A stretch of DNA of 64,000 nucleotides from Isoetes taiwanensis (taxonomy: Eukaryota; Streptophyta; Lycopodiopsida; Isoetales; Isoetaceae), in NCBI GenBank assembly GCA_021234155.1, contig JAJEKV010000867.1:1-64000 (forward strand), in the 5' to 3' direction. A program made the position numbers and the translations under genes. Each line of letters opens with the position of its first letter. Position 1 is the first letter of the stretch. Positions 36,504 to 47,481 of this stretch are shown piece after piece. Under the pieces are notes generated by a model. That model was not told where the DNA came from and did no database searches. It saw only the letters and a program-made list of their open reading frames with translations.

Positions 36504-38822
36504 TATATATTTACTTAAAGACATGCTATACCATTGAGAATATTTTAAGTAAGATTTTGGCTCACATCCATAAGACAAGTCCTAGGACTTCAAATGTTAC
36601 TAAGAGTTTAACTTCTTTAGACCAGGCAACATGTAGGTTTCTCTAAATGGGGTAAATTCAATAGTTTACCACTTTGGTTTTAAATTTGATATTTGCTAAA
36701 TACCATGGGTCTCAATATCCACTTGACATGTATATTTAATAGGGGATAAGCCATCTTTATAATGATAATGTTGAAAATATTCTCTAAATTTCCAGAGTAT
36801 ATGACTGACTACATACCGTGAATTGGAGATAGTATTTTACATTGCATTTATAAATGTAGATAGATTTTAGGCTCTGAATACATCAATATACTTAATATTC
36901 TACCTAACTATACGAAACTAGTTATGCTATACATGTTTTAGTCGGTAACCTAAGATATGGAAGGATTTTGATTGCTTGTCCTTTAGGATTTAGCCAAAAG
37001 CAGCTGGTCCGCTGAGGATAGCTTCATGGGTAAGTTTACAGTCATATTTCTTTTCTTAAATTAGGGCAAACAGATGGCCATGATCTGTGGCCTAATTCCT
37101 ATAGCAGAATGGATGCTGGAAAAAGGTTTTTACTTTAAGATCTGCTTTGGATATTTGGCATCTTTGCAGATCGAGTAGTAAATAGAAAAAGACTCTCTGT
37201 GTATACAAAGTTCCCGGGCTTTTGCCTTTTAGATTATAAATCACGAGGAATAAAATGGCAGATTATGACACAGATGGTATGTCCTTTAGCTCCGTGGAAG
37301 AAAAGTTAGATCTCTGCCTTGATAAATTAGACTTGGGTGATCCTTCATTTAGTAAAGAGGCTTGTTCTGAGATGGGACAGTAAATAGGTAAAACTGATGC
37401 TCATAGAGGCAATAAACAATTTAGCTATGGCCAAGATGCCTAAGAGCAGGTCTGCTACATTTTAGAAGGGATCTTGAAGTATTTGTTCTCAAACACTGAC
37501 TGAAGATGATTATGAGTCTGAACAAGAAGAAATACAGGTAATTCTGGCGTCTCCATTTGGTAAAAAAAATTTAGTTGCTCTTTTTTACTTGTGAATAGTA
37601 TAATTTTCATTCTAGCAATGCTTGGACAACTAATACAAGGGGTAACAGGCCATAAGATGAGATTACCCAAGGTACCTTTTGGCCCTTGCAATGTCACCCA
37701 TATTCTGGCTAACATTGTATTGATTGGCTGTAAGTAGGGGTAATCTCTTCCCTTTGTGCTTTATGTTGTCCTTGCTGCTGTTGTATGGTGAATTTGAGGA
37801 TAGAAAATGTGAAGACAAAGTGGAAACTAGCAAAGTTGCTGTTATATCAAATATGGTTGAATGATTATCTTTAAGAGAATATCAGGGTAACAAGTTCCAG
37901 TTTCTTTCCTTTAAGATGATACTATTACAGATGTGTTTTGCACTCTTGTTAATTTTTCAATCAAAACATAGAGCCTTATGTTGCTTCTTAAAGGTGGGCT
38001 CCTTTATTCTGGATAAGCAAGTTAAATACCTTTAGTATTTGGCCAATATAGCTATGGGATTGTTTAGATTCTGGTTGTGTATTACAGTGAACCACAAGTA
38101 AGATTTATTTAAAGGCATCTGTATTTTGATCTTTTATGAATGATATGGTAAACCAAATATGGGATACAGATCTAAAATGTTTGTCGTATGCATGATTATG
38201 GGTGACAAAGTAGTTTTGGTAGATGTTCATTCTGAAATATTGATCCTCATACAGGCTTAGAGGTCAAGAAAATGGGACCTAGACATTTAATATGACTGAG
38301 TACACTGGTCTTGATATTCTGTAGTTTGCTGGCTAGTGTTATGCTGCCCCATATTTTATTTGCAGAGTTAAATACCTTATTCTCGATATTTGGTAATGGC
38401 TTCTGCTGGATCTATGGCATCAAGCTTTTGAAATGTGTTAATATATGAATAAGATGATAATTGAATAAACCTTTTAAGTAGGTTATTGCTGGTTTAATTA
38501 ATTGAACTCCCATACAGCAGTGATGCATTTATGAACCATAGGTTCTCGGTTTTGTTTTAAAATGTACCTGGGACTTAACAATGTAGTTTTATGATCTCTA
38601 ATGACAAAGTTTCCATTTAAGACATATTGTTATTCCAGTATGAATAAGATGATAATATATATTGGTCTTTTAGCTAAAGAATAGTATTTAAAAATAGTCT
38701 CTGGCCCAAGATGGTTAGCACTGACTTTATTGGCCTATACAAGATCAGTGATAAGACAATCGAGGGATTGACTAAGATTGATGTCAAGGCTAGTATGGCT
38801 GAGGTCTAAGCTAGTTTGGCCA
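36504..38822 (+). repeat. Left pseudo-LTR-like repeat
   Basis: It is nearly collinear with 44911-48110 and matches closely from TACTTAAAGACATGCTATAC to AAGCTAGTTTG. It lacks the 103-bp and 702-bp insertions of the right copy and so preserves both empty sites (at about 37862-37885 and 38133-38145). It carries sequence at about 38280-38380 that is deleted on the right. Confidence 0.9.
37255..37537 (+). pseudogene. Penelope-like first coding exon, left copy, broken
   Basis: The exon opens with MADYDTDGMSFSSVEEKLD and continues LCLDKLDLGDPSFSKEACSE, as in the intact exon at 45648-45965. It has a 35-base net deletion and a TAA after EMGQ. It ends at the same AATACAG|GTAATTCTGG splice donor. The following 1.65-kb intron runs to the acceptor at 39185, where the RT-encoding exons start. 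Confidence 0.8.
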
Positions 38823-39125
38823 GGCTTTTTTTAGACATTTCACTTTATTGGTTTAACCAATGTTGCTAGTGTCTTGGTGTCAATCTTTTAATTTAAGGCA
38901 GAAAAATATTCTTGATTGTGATAAGCTGTTACTGGACCCTTTGTTTAGAGCACTGTTCTGGGTCTACCACATCCAGTTTCAGAGTGATAAGACAATGGTG
39001 GGATTGACCTAAGTTGATGATTATGCTAACTAGATATACCTGAGCTAGTGTAGCTGATATACTATTTTAGACATTTCACTTGCATTGGTTCAACTTGTGC
39101 TTGCTGTGTCTTGGTGTCAATTTTA
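38740..39125. repeat. Diverged ~245-bp direct duplication in the intron
   Basis: Two blocks share the succession GTGATAAGACAAT, GGGATTGACTAAG(A/T)TTGATG, TTTTAGACATTTCACTT and GTGTCTTGGTGTCAAT. The first is at 38740-38895, the second at 38982-39121. Both lie in the intron before the RT exons. Confidence 0.7.
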
Positions 39126-42100
39126 TTAAACTGGTGATTTGAAGTAAACAGGATATGTACTAACTATAATGATATACCTTTGTAGGATGAATTTGATAAC
39201 AAGGTGGTTGCTCCAACTTGGAATGAAGAATTGGAAGCCCTAGGGTATGCAAGCAGCAAAATCGAGTGTCCTAGTAATGCAGTACAGAAGATATTGTGTT
39301 GTTTCAAAGATCCACATGTTCATAAAGTCATTCTCAACAAAGAAGCACAAAGAACAGAACATCAATATTTTGCTATTTCACACATGGGTTTCAGTGAATG
39401 GCTGATGCAGATACCATTGATAACCAATTGTACGGGTGAGAAATTGTATGAGCACATCAATGAAATATATGAGGCTCGGCCACATAAAATATATAAGTGG
39501 ACCTCTGAGGAAGATGAGGCTAAAAAACAGTTCTTCATTGGACTTAAAGCTCTAGAGAGAGCCAACAACATCAAACCACAGTTCGGGGATTTGGAATTGC
39601 AAGATAACAAGCTAGGCAATGGTATTGTTGTGGATCAAGAGGATCCCTTCGGGGATATGTTACTGTTTAACAGTGATAAAGTACAACTTAGGGGGCAAAA
39701 TAATGAACCACACAATGACAACACTAGTCAAGATTGTGATTTGACACTACATAATACACACAGGTTCCTCTAATTCCAGAAAGAGTAGTTGAATCTGGAG
39801 CATTTATGTGTAACCAGGGCCTATGGAGAATAAAGAACTTTGGAGCTCTGGCACCCATTAGTTATGAAGCTTGGAAAATTTTGGATGGTATCACACCGGC
39901 ACAGTTGCTTGCTGCGAAGAGTGCTGCACAAAAAATGAAAAAGCTTGTTAAAAAGGAAAAAATTAAGCTCATTATTGCACAAGGTTTTTTGACAAAAAAT
40001 GTACTAAAAGTGAGTACATGTATATCAGCCAAAAGGGCCAAAAGGGCCAGGTGGCCTACCCAATTGAAGTCAGAAATGATTTTTATCTCAAAAAATTATG
40101 GAGAACCATGTGCCCGTATTTCAAATGTGAATGTGAGCCGATTAAGGGCTGAAACAAGGAGTGCGGTGATAACATGACATGGCTTGACCATGGTATCTGG
40201 TTTCTCCTTATCCATTTAGAAGATCTGTATCTTGATATGTCCAATGCTGGACGCTTTGTGACCTTTAGGAACTTCCTTATGACTTGCCTCAAAACGAGCA
40301 TCATGGCATATTTTTCATATCTGGAGGTTAGGAGAGTCTTGTTTGACATGACATTTCAGTTGGCCTCGGATCCTTGGGCTGACTTCATAATTTCAAGGCC
40401 CAAATGTAAGATGAATGATATTTGTGAAAAGACTATAAAAAGTATTGACCTTATGAAGGCTATGGAAGGGGCTGCTAGCATCAGCAGCATAGGTAAACCC
40501 AGAAAAGACAAAGCAAGCATCTCTAATAGCATGCAAAGTGTGGTCAACGTCCCAAGACTTACTACTGCACCTCATACTATGGCTACTTCTAGTGAAGTTA
40601 CACCATCAATTGAAGGCATTGCCAGCCCAAACGATGTGGAGCAATCTGTGACAAAAGGGAAGCATGAGGATGACAATCACAAGGAAGGGGTTGTCGGCTC
40701 AAGCTCAATTTCCAAAAATAAGGTATATCCAAAAACTTTTTTTTTATCATTTTATGAATTAGAAAAGCAATTAAATTCAATGAGATGTCTAATGATATAG
40801 GGGTAGGACTTTCCTATCAGGCCACTTAAAAGTGCTTTGAGCACAAAAATTTGCCACTTGGCCAGAAAAATCCTCATTTACCCTAATTGGCTGAGTGTAT
40901 TAATTTATATGACTTCAGTTAATTATTTGGTTTTTAATATGTATAACAGAGGAGTATCAGAAAAGGCTGCATGGGAAGAAGACACCTCAAAGGGGGCTTA
41001 TTAAAAAAACATGAAGAAGATAGTACACTGTACTTTTCTGTCTCAAATTCTAGACAAGATCTGTGCCCCTAAGATAAATGATACTGCTTTTTGCAATCAT
41101 TTAGGGGAAATTGGCGAAAACATCATCACTAATACCATGTTTGGGTGGAGATATACGAAAAATCTTAGGGACATATGCTACAAGCCATTTTTAACATTTG
41201 CTTGTGATAGACCTGTCGCCTGTCCATGCTCAAATCCAACACTGTAAAAGTTCATTGACCCTAAGATAGAGCATATACGGACCACCAGTCTGAGTATCAT
41301 CCATAACCGCACTCTTAAGAACTTGTTCAAAAAAGGCTTGAACCATATCCCTGATAAAAGCCTAGATATGCATGAGTTTAAGAATGATTTGGATGGTAAT
41401 GACAAATTCGTGTACCCACATATTTCAGATGAAGGAAAGGATCAAGGAGGATGTTTGGTTTGCTGCTTCAGAAAAATCAAAAGAAGCTTACAAGTCAGAT
41501 TGTACTAGGGCCTTCCCTTTCAATGACCATCTAGTCACGGAGAATCTGGAATGGCTGTGTAAGAACTTTTACATTGCCGGAATAGACAAGGCCACTAATA
41601 ACCCTTCCTTTATCTGTCCGGCACACATCAGAAGAGTTGCCATTGATAGACTTAACAGTAAAGATTTTTTGGGTATTGATACATCAGTACATGATGTCAA
41701 AATTCTGATTAAGACTGAAATCTTGGAATTTATTGGAGATATACCACTAGAGTCAGACAGCCTGCCATACCTACTTGGTATATACAAGGCGCACAAACAA
41801 GACTATAGATGGATAACCAATGCGCATGGCACCACATTTACTAAAATATCTAAGATTATCACTGCTGGTCTTAGTAACATAATTAGCCTATGGCCTAAAG
41901 TTACTAAATCTATGTGTGACAGAATTTGTACGTTGCTTCCTGGTAAAGTAAATGGAAACTGGATGGTGGAATTTGTCTATGATGTAGTATTAAATTTGCC
42001 CGGCAATATAGAGGAAGTTTTTGTTGCTGATATTACACGGTGTTATGAAAACATACCACTCCATGGGGAATCAGGAATATGCCATGTCATGAAATTAGTT

Positions 42101-42253
42101 ATAGAAGCTACCTGGAAGTATATGAAAGGTGTAAATCGCAGACATGAACTTTGGATCCAAAAAACAAATGATAGCACATACACGCCAAAATGGTTTAAGT
42201 ATAAACCACATGGAAAGTGCTGGTTATACATGGACGCCAACAAATTTATCAAT

Positions 42254-44459
42254 ATCTTCGCCAAGTGGTTCGAGAAGGTGCTGGACAATAAGCTGAAACA
42301 CTGGGCAGAAACAGAAAAACTAAGAGCACAAGGGCAGACAGGTTTTAGACCAGAACACTCAACCATAGACCATTTGGTAACACTTCGGATCCTAATAGAA
42401 CAATACAAAGCGCAGGGAAAAAAGATAATATGCTGCTTTGTAGACTTTAGAAAAGCATTTGATACAGTTCCTCGAGAGAAGCTGTTGCAAAGACTAGTAG
42501 ATATGAGAGCCCCAGAGGACATGGTAGGATCGATAGCGCGACTGTATCAGAGAGTATATGCAAAAATGGAGCAGGACGGACAGGCGATAGATTGTGACAC
42601 AGGAGTTAAACAGGGATGCCCTCTGTCCCCGACACTATTCGGAATATACATAGATGCACTGCAGGGGTTCATTACAGAACACCAAGGGGATGCAGATGTC
42701 CCAACACTGGGGGACACTAAGGTACCTATCATGCTATATGCAGATGATTTAAGCATGATGGCCACAAAGAGCAAGGGGATGCGCAAGTTACTAGGGCTAC
42801 TAGAAGCATTTTGTGAGAAGACAGGGCTAACAGTAAATCTAGCAAAAACCAAAATAATCACATTCGGCACCAAAAATAGACACATACCATTCAAATACAT
42901 GGGAACAGAATTGGAAGAATTGGCGGAATACATGTACCTAGGGTATGATGCACACGGCACAAGCAACTGGGCCAGGGGGGCCAACGCCAGATTCCAAGCA
43001 ACCATTGGGAGCTATTTTAGTATGAAAAATTTCTATAATAGAAGCAGAATAGTTGACTGGGAGATCAAGTGTTACCTGTTTAGTACAATAGTTGCATCAA
43101 CACAGTTATATGGATCAGAGGCATGGGGACCCGGACTATTAAACAAGAAATGGGACAAGCAAGAAGGGATCTTTAGGCAATGGCACAGACAAGAATTCAG
43201 AGTACGGGTTGAATTACGGGTGAACACACCTTTAGTAACCATGATATATGAGACAGGCCAGAAACCAATGGAAGTAAGGGCATGGAAGAGGACCGTCAGA
43301 TACTTGTTGAAAGATAACAAGGGCGGTCATGTTGAGAAGCTGTCAACCATCGCAATAAGCGAATCGGCAAAGTCGCATATCATCACAAAATGTGGTTCAG
43401 TGGCTGGGCGATTTGGACAGAGAGATGGGGCTAAACCCGAGTGATCCGTAAATGAAGGGAAATGGAATGAGGCCCGGGTCGAGATAGCAATGAAAGCATG
43501 GCTAGAGAAACATAGCGGTTCCAAAACATTATGGCTAACAGCAGTCTTCAACCCTGAGCGTCACATAGGACAATCGATGTATAGGGACAATCTAATAGGA
43601 AAAACAAAAAGGGACACACTGGCAAGATTTAGAATGGGGAGTCATGATCTAAGAATTGAAAAAGGACAGTGGAGGAAAGTGGAAAGAGAAAACGCGACTG
43701 GCGTAACCAGAATACGGGGAAAGTGGAAGATGAGAGCTACGTGCTCAACGAATGTACGGTGTATGAAGACATCAGGAACAGATATAGGGATATAAGATGG
43801 GGGCAACCGGTCCACATCTTAATGGCAAGAGGGGACACAATAAAAGAACTAGCAGATGCAATTAGGGATATGACAACCAAGCATCGGGAGGCTCACGAAG
43901 AAAGAGGGCTCTTATTATGAACCTCCTGAAAAGTGGGATATTATGGCTCGAAAAGAGCTCAGCTGAAAACTGTTGATAGCGACGCACCACCATACGGCCA
44001 TGAAGCTAATTATAAGCAGGGTGTTGGTATCAAAAGAAAACAAGAAAAGTCCTCAGAAAGGGCTACATTGTATCAGCGTATTGCGCTAGTAGCACCCTAT
44101 GAGAGCTCGCCCATGCTACATCAGTCCAGGGGCCTTAGGGCATTAGGGACAATAACTCTAACTCTAACTCTAACTAACCCCAACCCCAACCCCAACCCCA
44201 ACCCCAACCCTAACCCAACTCCTCTAACTCTAACTCCCTAACCCTAACTCTAACTCTAACTCACTCCTAACCTAACTCTAACTCTCACTCTAACTCTAAC
44301 TCTAACTCTAACTCTAACTCTAACTCTAACTCTAACTAACTCTAACTCTAACTCTAACTCTAACTCTAACTCTAACTCTAATCTCACTAACTCTAATCTC
44401 ACTAACTCTAACTCTAACTCTAACTCTAACTCTAACTCTAACTCTAACTCTAACTCTAA
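42254..44459 (+). mobile_element. 5'-truncated LINE with telomere-like tail, inserted in the Penelope-like RT
   Basis: A 2206-bp insert lies between two copies of TATCAAT (42247-42253 and 44460-44466). Without it, the host RT codons ANKF|INAWLL join in frame. The insert begins just upstream of the LINE RT: GFRPEHSTIDHLVTLR, motif A FVDFRKAFDTVPRE (about 42437-42479), GVKQGCPLSPTLFGIYIDAL and YADDLSMMA (about 42736). The frame ends at 43444. Frame-shifted C-terminal pieces follow to 43920, with a degraded Cys/His knuckle (EDESYVLNECTVYEDIRNRY). A 3' UTR then leads into the repeat tail. The apurinic-type endonuclease and first ORF are absent because of the truncation. The 690-codon frame 41372-43444 that crosses the left junction is a chance chimera, not one protein. 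Confidence 0.88.
44152..44459. repeat. Telomere-like hexamer array (CTCTAA/CCCCAA/CCCTAA)n
   Basis: About 308 bp made mainly of CTCTAA units, with an inner block of CCCCAA units (44176-44205) and a few CCCTAA units. It is the 3' terminus of the LINE, since the target duplication follows directly at 44460. The complementary strand reads TTAGAG, TTGGGG and TTAGGG, all G-rich telomere-type units, though not the common plant TTTAGGG. The G-rich strand can form quadruplexes. Confidence 0.95.
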
Positions 44460-45647
44460 TATCAATGCTTGGCTATTAACAAACTGTTTTATCAGTCTGG
44501 GAAGTAAACTATGGAGACAAGTTTGTGGTATTCCATGGGGTTTTCATGTAGCCCCTGCTGGTATAACCTGTATCTAGCATGGAACAAGGTCACATTTATT
44601 AAGAATTTAGCTTGCCAAGGTAGATACAATGATATCAAATTATTTATGCTACCTTTAGATATATGGATGACCTTCTTGCTATTAACTGCCCGATCATCCG
44701 ACATTTCTTGGGGGATCTACTATCGAATAATAGTGAGAGCATTCAAATTTATGACCTCGGCAAGATTGGTATTAAAGAGGAGACACAAAAGAAACTGGGA
44801 TACGAAGGTGATGTACCCATGGATATAAAGCTAATTTCCTGAATATGGTGATTGAGATCTTCAACAGAAGTAGGGGAATATACCAAACTACTACCAGGTA
44901 CGACAAAAGAGATATATAGTTACTTAAAGACATGCTATACTATTGAGAATATTTTAAGTAAGATTTTGGCTCACATCCATAAGACAAGTCCTAGGACTTC
45001 AAATGTTACTAAGAGTTTAACTTCTTTAGACCAGGCAACATGTAAGTTTCTCTAAATGGGGTAAATTCAGTAGTTTACCACTGGTTTATGTTTGATATTT
45101 GCCAAATACCATGGGTCTCAATATCCACTAGACACGTATATTTAATAGGGGATAAGCCAGCTTTATAATGATAATGTTGAAAATATTCTCTAAATTTCCA
45201 GAGTATATGACTGACTACATACCATGAATTGGAGATAGTATTTTACATTGCATTTATGAATGTAGATGGATTTTAGGCTCTGAATACATCAATATACTTA
45301 ATATTCTACCTAACTATACAAAAGTAGTTATGCTATACATGTTTTAGTTTGGTAACCTAAGATATGGAAGGATTTTCGGCCTTTAGGGTTTAGCCAAAAG
45401 CAGCTGGTCCGATGAGGATAGCTTCATGGGTAAGTTTATAGTCATATTTCTCTTCTTAAATTGGGGCAAACAGATGGCCACGACCTGTGGCCTAATTCCA
45501 ATAGCAGAATGGATACTGGAAAAAGGTTTTTACTTTAAGATCTGCTGGATATTTGGCATGTTGCAACAGAGTAGTACTAAAAAGACTCTCTGGGTATACA
45601 AAGTTCCCGAACTTTTGCCTTTTAGATTATACATCATAAGGAATAAA

Positions 45648-45965
45648 ATGGCAGATTATGACACATATGGTATGTTCTTCAGCTCCGACTCTGAGAGTGA
45701 GGAGTTACTGAATGGCTACATAGAAGAAGAGTTGGATCTCTGCCTTGATAAATTAGACTTGGGTGATCCTACATTTAGTAAAGAGGCTTGTTCTGAGATG
45801 GGACAGAAACGAGGTAAAACTGATGTTCATGGAGGCAACAAACAATTTAGCTATGGCGCCAAGATGCCTAAGACAGATCTGCTACATCCTAGAAGGGATA
45901 CTGAAGCATTTGTTCCTGAAACACAGCCTGAAGATGATTATGAGTCTGAACAAGAAGAAATACAG
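45648..45965 (+). CDS. Penelope-like first coding exon, right copy, intact
   Basis: A 106-codon exon starts at ATG 45648 in AATAAAATGG and ends at a phase-0 donor ATACAG|GTAATT. The encoded peptide is acidic: FSSDSESEELLNGY, EEELDLCLDKLDLGDPTFSK, ETQPEDDYESEQEEIQ. The left copy has the same exon with a stop and a deletion, which confirms the frame. Joined across the intron it would continue with DEFDNKVVAPTW of the RT gene. Its function is unknown; acidic N-terminal domains are not a recognised Penelope feature. Because this copy is cut at 48110 it cannot express an RT, but the exon itself has no lesion. The open frame continues 35 codons past the donor. Confidence 0.6.
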
Positions 45966-46412
45966 GTAATTCTGGTGTCTCCATTTGGTAAAATAATTTT
46001 AGTTCTGGGAGAATTATACAATCGGAAGGAGGTCACAAGGTTTATACGAAATGATCTAAGAATGCCTTAGGGCGCAGGTTTGATTTCCATATGCATTATT
46101 TACTCTTTTTTACTTGTGAACAGTATAATTTTCATTCTAGCAATGCTTGGACAACTGGTACAAGGGGTAACAGGCCATAAGCCGAGATTATCCAAGGTAA
46201 CCTTTTGGCCCTTGCAATGTCACCCATATTCTGGCTAACATTGTATTGATTGGCTGCAGGTAGGGGTAATCTCTTCCCTTTGTGCTTTATGTTGTCCTTG
46301 CTGCTGTTGTGTGGTGAATTTGAGGATAGAAAACGTGAAGACAAAGTGGAAACTAGCAAAGTTGCTGTTATTATCAAATATGGTTGAATGATTATCGTTA
46401 AGAGAATATCAG

Positions 46413-46515
46413 TAAGCTTATATTTTAATCAGGGTTATACTTCCCTTGAAAAAGGTTATTTTGTAACATTTTCTAAAAGTTTAATATAAATATAGACGGC
46501 CTTCAATAAAAAAAA
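46413..46515 (+). mobile_element. 103-bp A-tailed retroposon with 23-bp target duplication
   Basis: The insert starts TAAGCTTATATTTTAATC and ends GACGGCCTTCAATAAAAAAAA. It is flanked by identical 23-bp copies starting GATTATCGTTAAGAG (46390-46412 and 46516-46538). The left repeat has a single copy at 37862-37884, the empty site. Its 3' end resembles those of the L1-type elements at 14390-14433 and 62220-62277, so it is a very short 5'-truncated L1. Confidence 0.9.
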
Positions 46516-46779
46516 GATTATCGTTAAGAGAATATCAGGGTAACAAGTTCCAGTTTCTTTGCTTTAAGATGATACTATTACAGATGTGTTTTGCACTCTT
46601 GTTAATTTTTCAATCAAAACATAGGGCCTGGCGGGCTCCTTGATTTTGGATAAGCACGTTAAATACCTTTAGTATTTGGCCAATATAGCTATGGGAAACA
46701 ATATTTTGTTTAGATTCTGGTTGTGTATTACAGTGAACCACAAGTAAGATTTATTTAAGAGCATTTATTTTGATCTTTT

Positions 46780-47481
46780 TTTTTTTTTTTTTTTTTTTTG
46801 AAGGACGTGAAACTTTATTAATCATCAGAAACGAGCAAGAGATGGGGATGAAAACCCAGTGGAGGAATTGTCCACGAGCAAAACCACCCGCCACCTTTAC
46901 AAACAACATGTAAACATGTAAAATGAGTTACCTATAAGTGTTAATCTTCACTTCATCCTTTACGGAGGAAGATATATATGCTTTGACGATCGTTGCTTAG
47001 CTTCAATAAGCACTTGAGCATCGGGGGCTCTATGGCCCTTGAAAATAAAGAGGTTTCTTCTTTCCACGTTGACCAAATGATCCATCTTTGAAGCTAAGTG
47101 AAATGCCCTCTTTGCCATATTGTCTCAAGAACTTGGGTACACTCCGCCAATAAGACTTGTTGACTATTCAAACCGCAATAAAAAAGACTCGAAGCCACAA
47201 CCAAGCCCGGTCTAGCATGCGGGCATAAGAAGAAACAATGCTCGATTGTCTCATCCCTCTGGCGCATAAAGGGCATGTCCTGTGCACCTCGGGATCTAAA
47301 TTTGTGGACCAAAACATTGACGAAGCGCACACATCTATGGATGATCCGCCACCACAAAACCGACAACTTTGGATGAAGTAACTTGTCCCAAACCCGGTTC
47401 CAAACTACTTTCTGTTGATTCACTGGTACCACCAAAGGCCATTTTTGTGAGGGGGGCAACAACTCTGCCGCCCTCACAAAA
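46780..47481 (-). mobile_element. 5'-truncated L1 LINE with zf-RVT region
   Basis: The 702-bp insert has a poly-T start (minus-strand A-tail, to 46799) and a 9-bp duplication TGATCTTTT at 46771-46779 and 47482-47490. The uninterrupted site is at about 38133 in the left repeat. The minus strand encodes the end of ORF2 (47477-47094): WNRVWDKLLHPKLSVLWWRI, then RQRDETIEHCFFLCPHARPG. This is the zinc-binding RT-associated domain downstream of L1 RTs in plants. The RT and endonuclease are missing by 5' truncation. The reading frame is uninterrupted for 127 codons, so the copy is fairly young. Confidence 0.92.

Larger units (their letters stand above)
39186..45055 (+). pseudogene. Penelope-like reverse transcriptase gene, split by a LINE
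   Basis: After a TTTGTAG acceptor (39185) the frame runs DEFDNKVVAPTWNEELEAL. A frame change near 39762, a strong donor AAA|GTGAGT (40010) and another donor near 40722 indicate several exons. Conserved parts follow: RPVACPCSNP (41212-41241, a CxC pair), HIRTTSLSIIHNRTLKNL (about 41269), LLGIYKAHKQDYRWITNAHG (41773-41829), and motif A FVADITRCYENIP (42019-42057). Then the LINE at 42254-44459 intrudes. The frame resumes INAWLLTNCFISLG and RQVCGIP (motif B), with a 1-bp deletion inside the motif. It goes on CSPCWYNLYLAWNK, FRYMDDLLAIN (catalytic YMDD at 44660-44671) and TTTRYDKRDI, ending with LDQATCKFL and a stop at 45053-45055. A stop at 41246-41248 and a frame change near 41440 also break it. 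The motif order fits a Penelope-like or related RT; the exact clade is unsure. Confidence 0.75.

Noticed and set aside
42043-43005. Minus-strand frames of about 150 codons
   Set aside because: They are antisense shadows of the two RT coding regions.
44256-44465. Open frame of repeated Leu-Glu and Arg-Val
   Set aside because: It is the translation of the CTCTAA hexamer tail of a LINE, not a protein.
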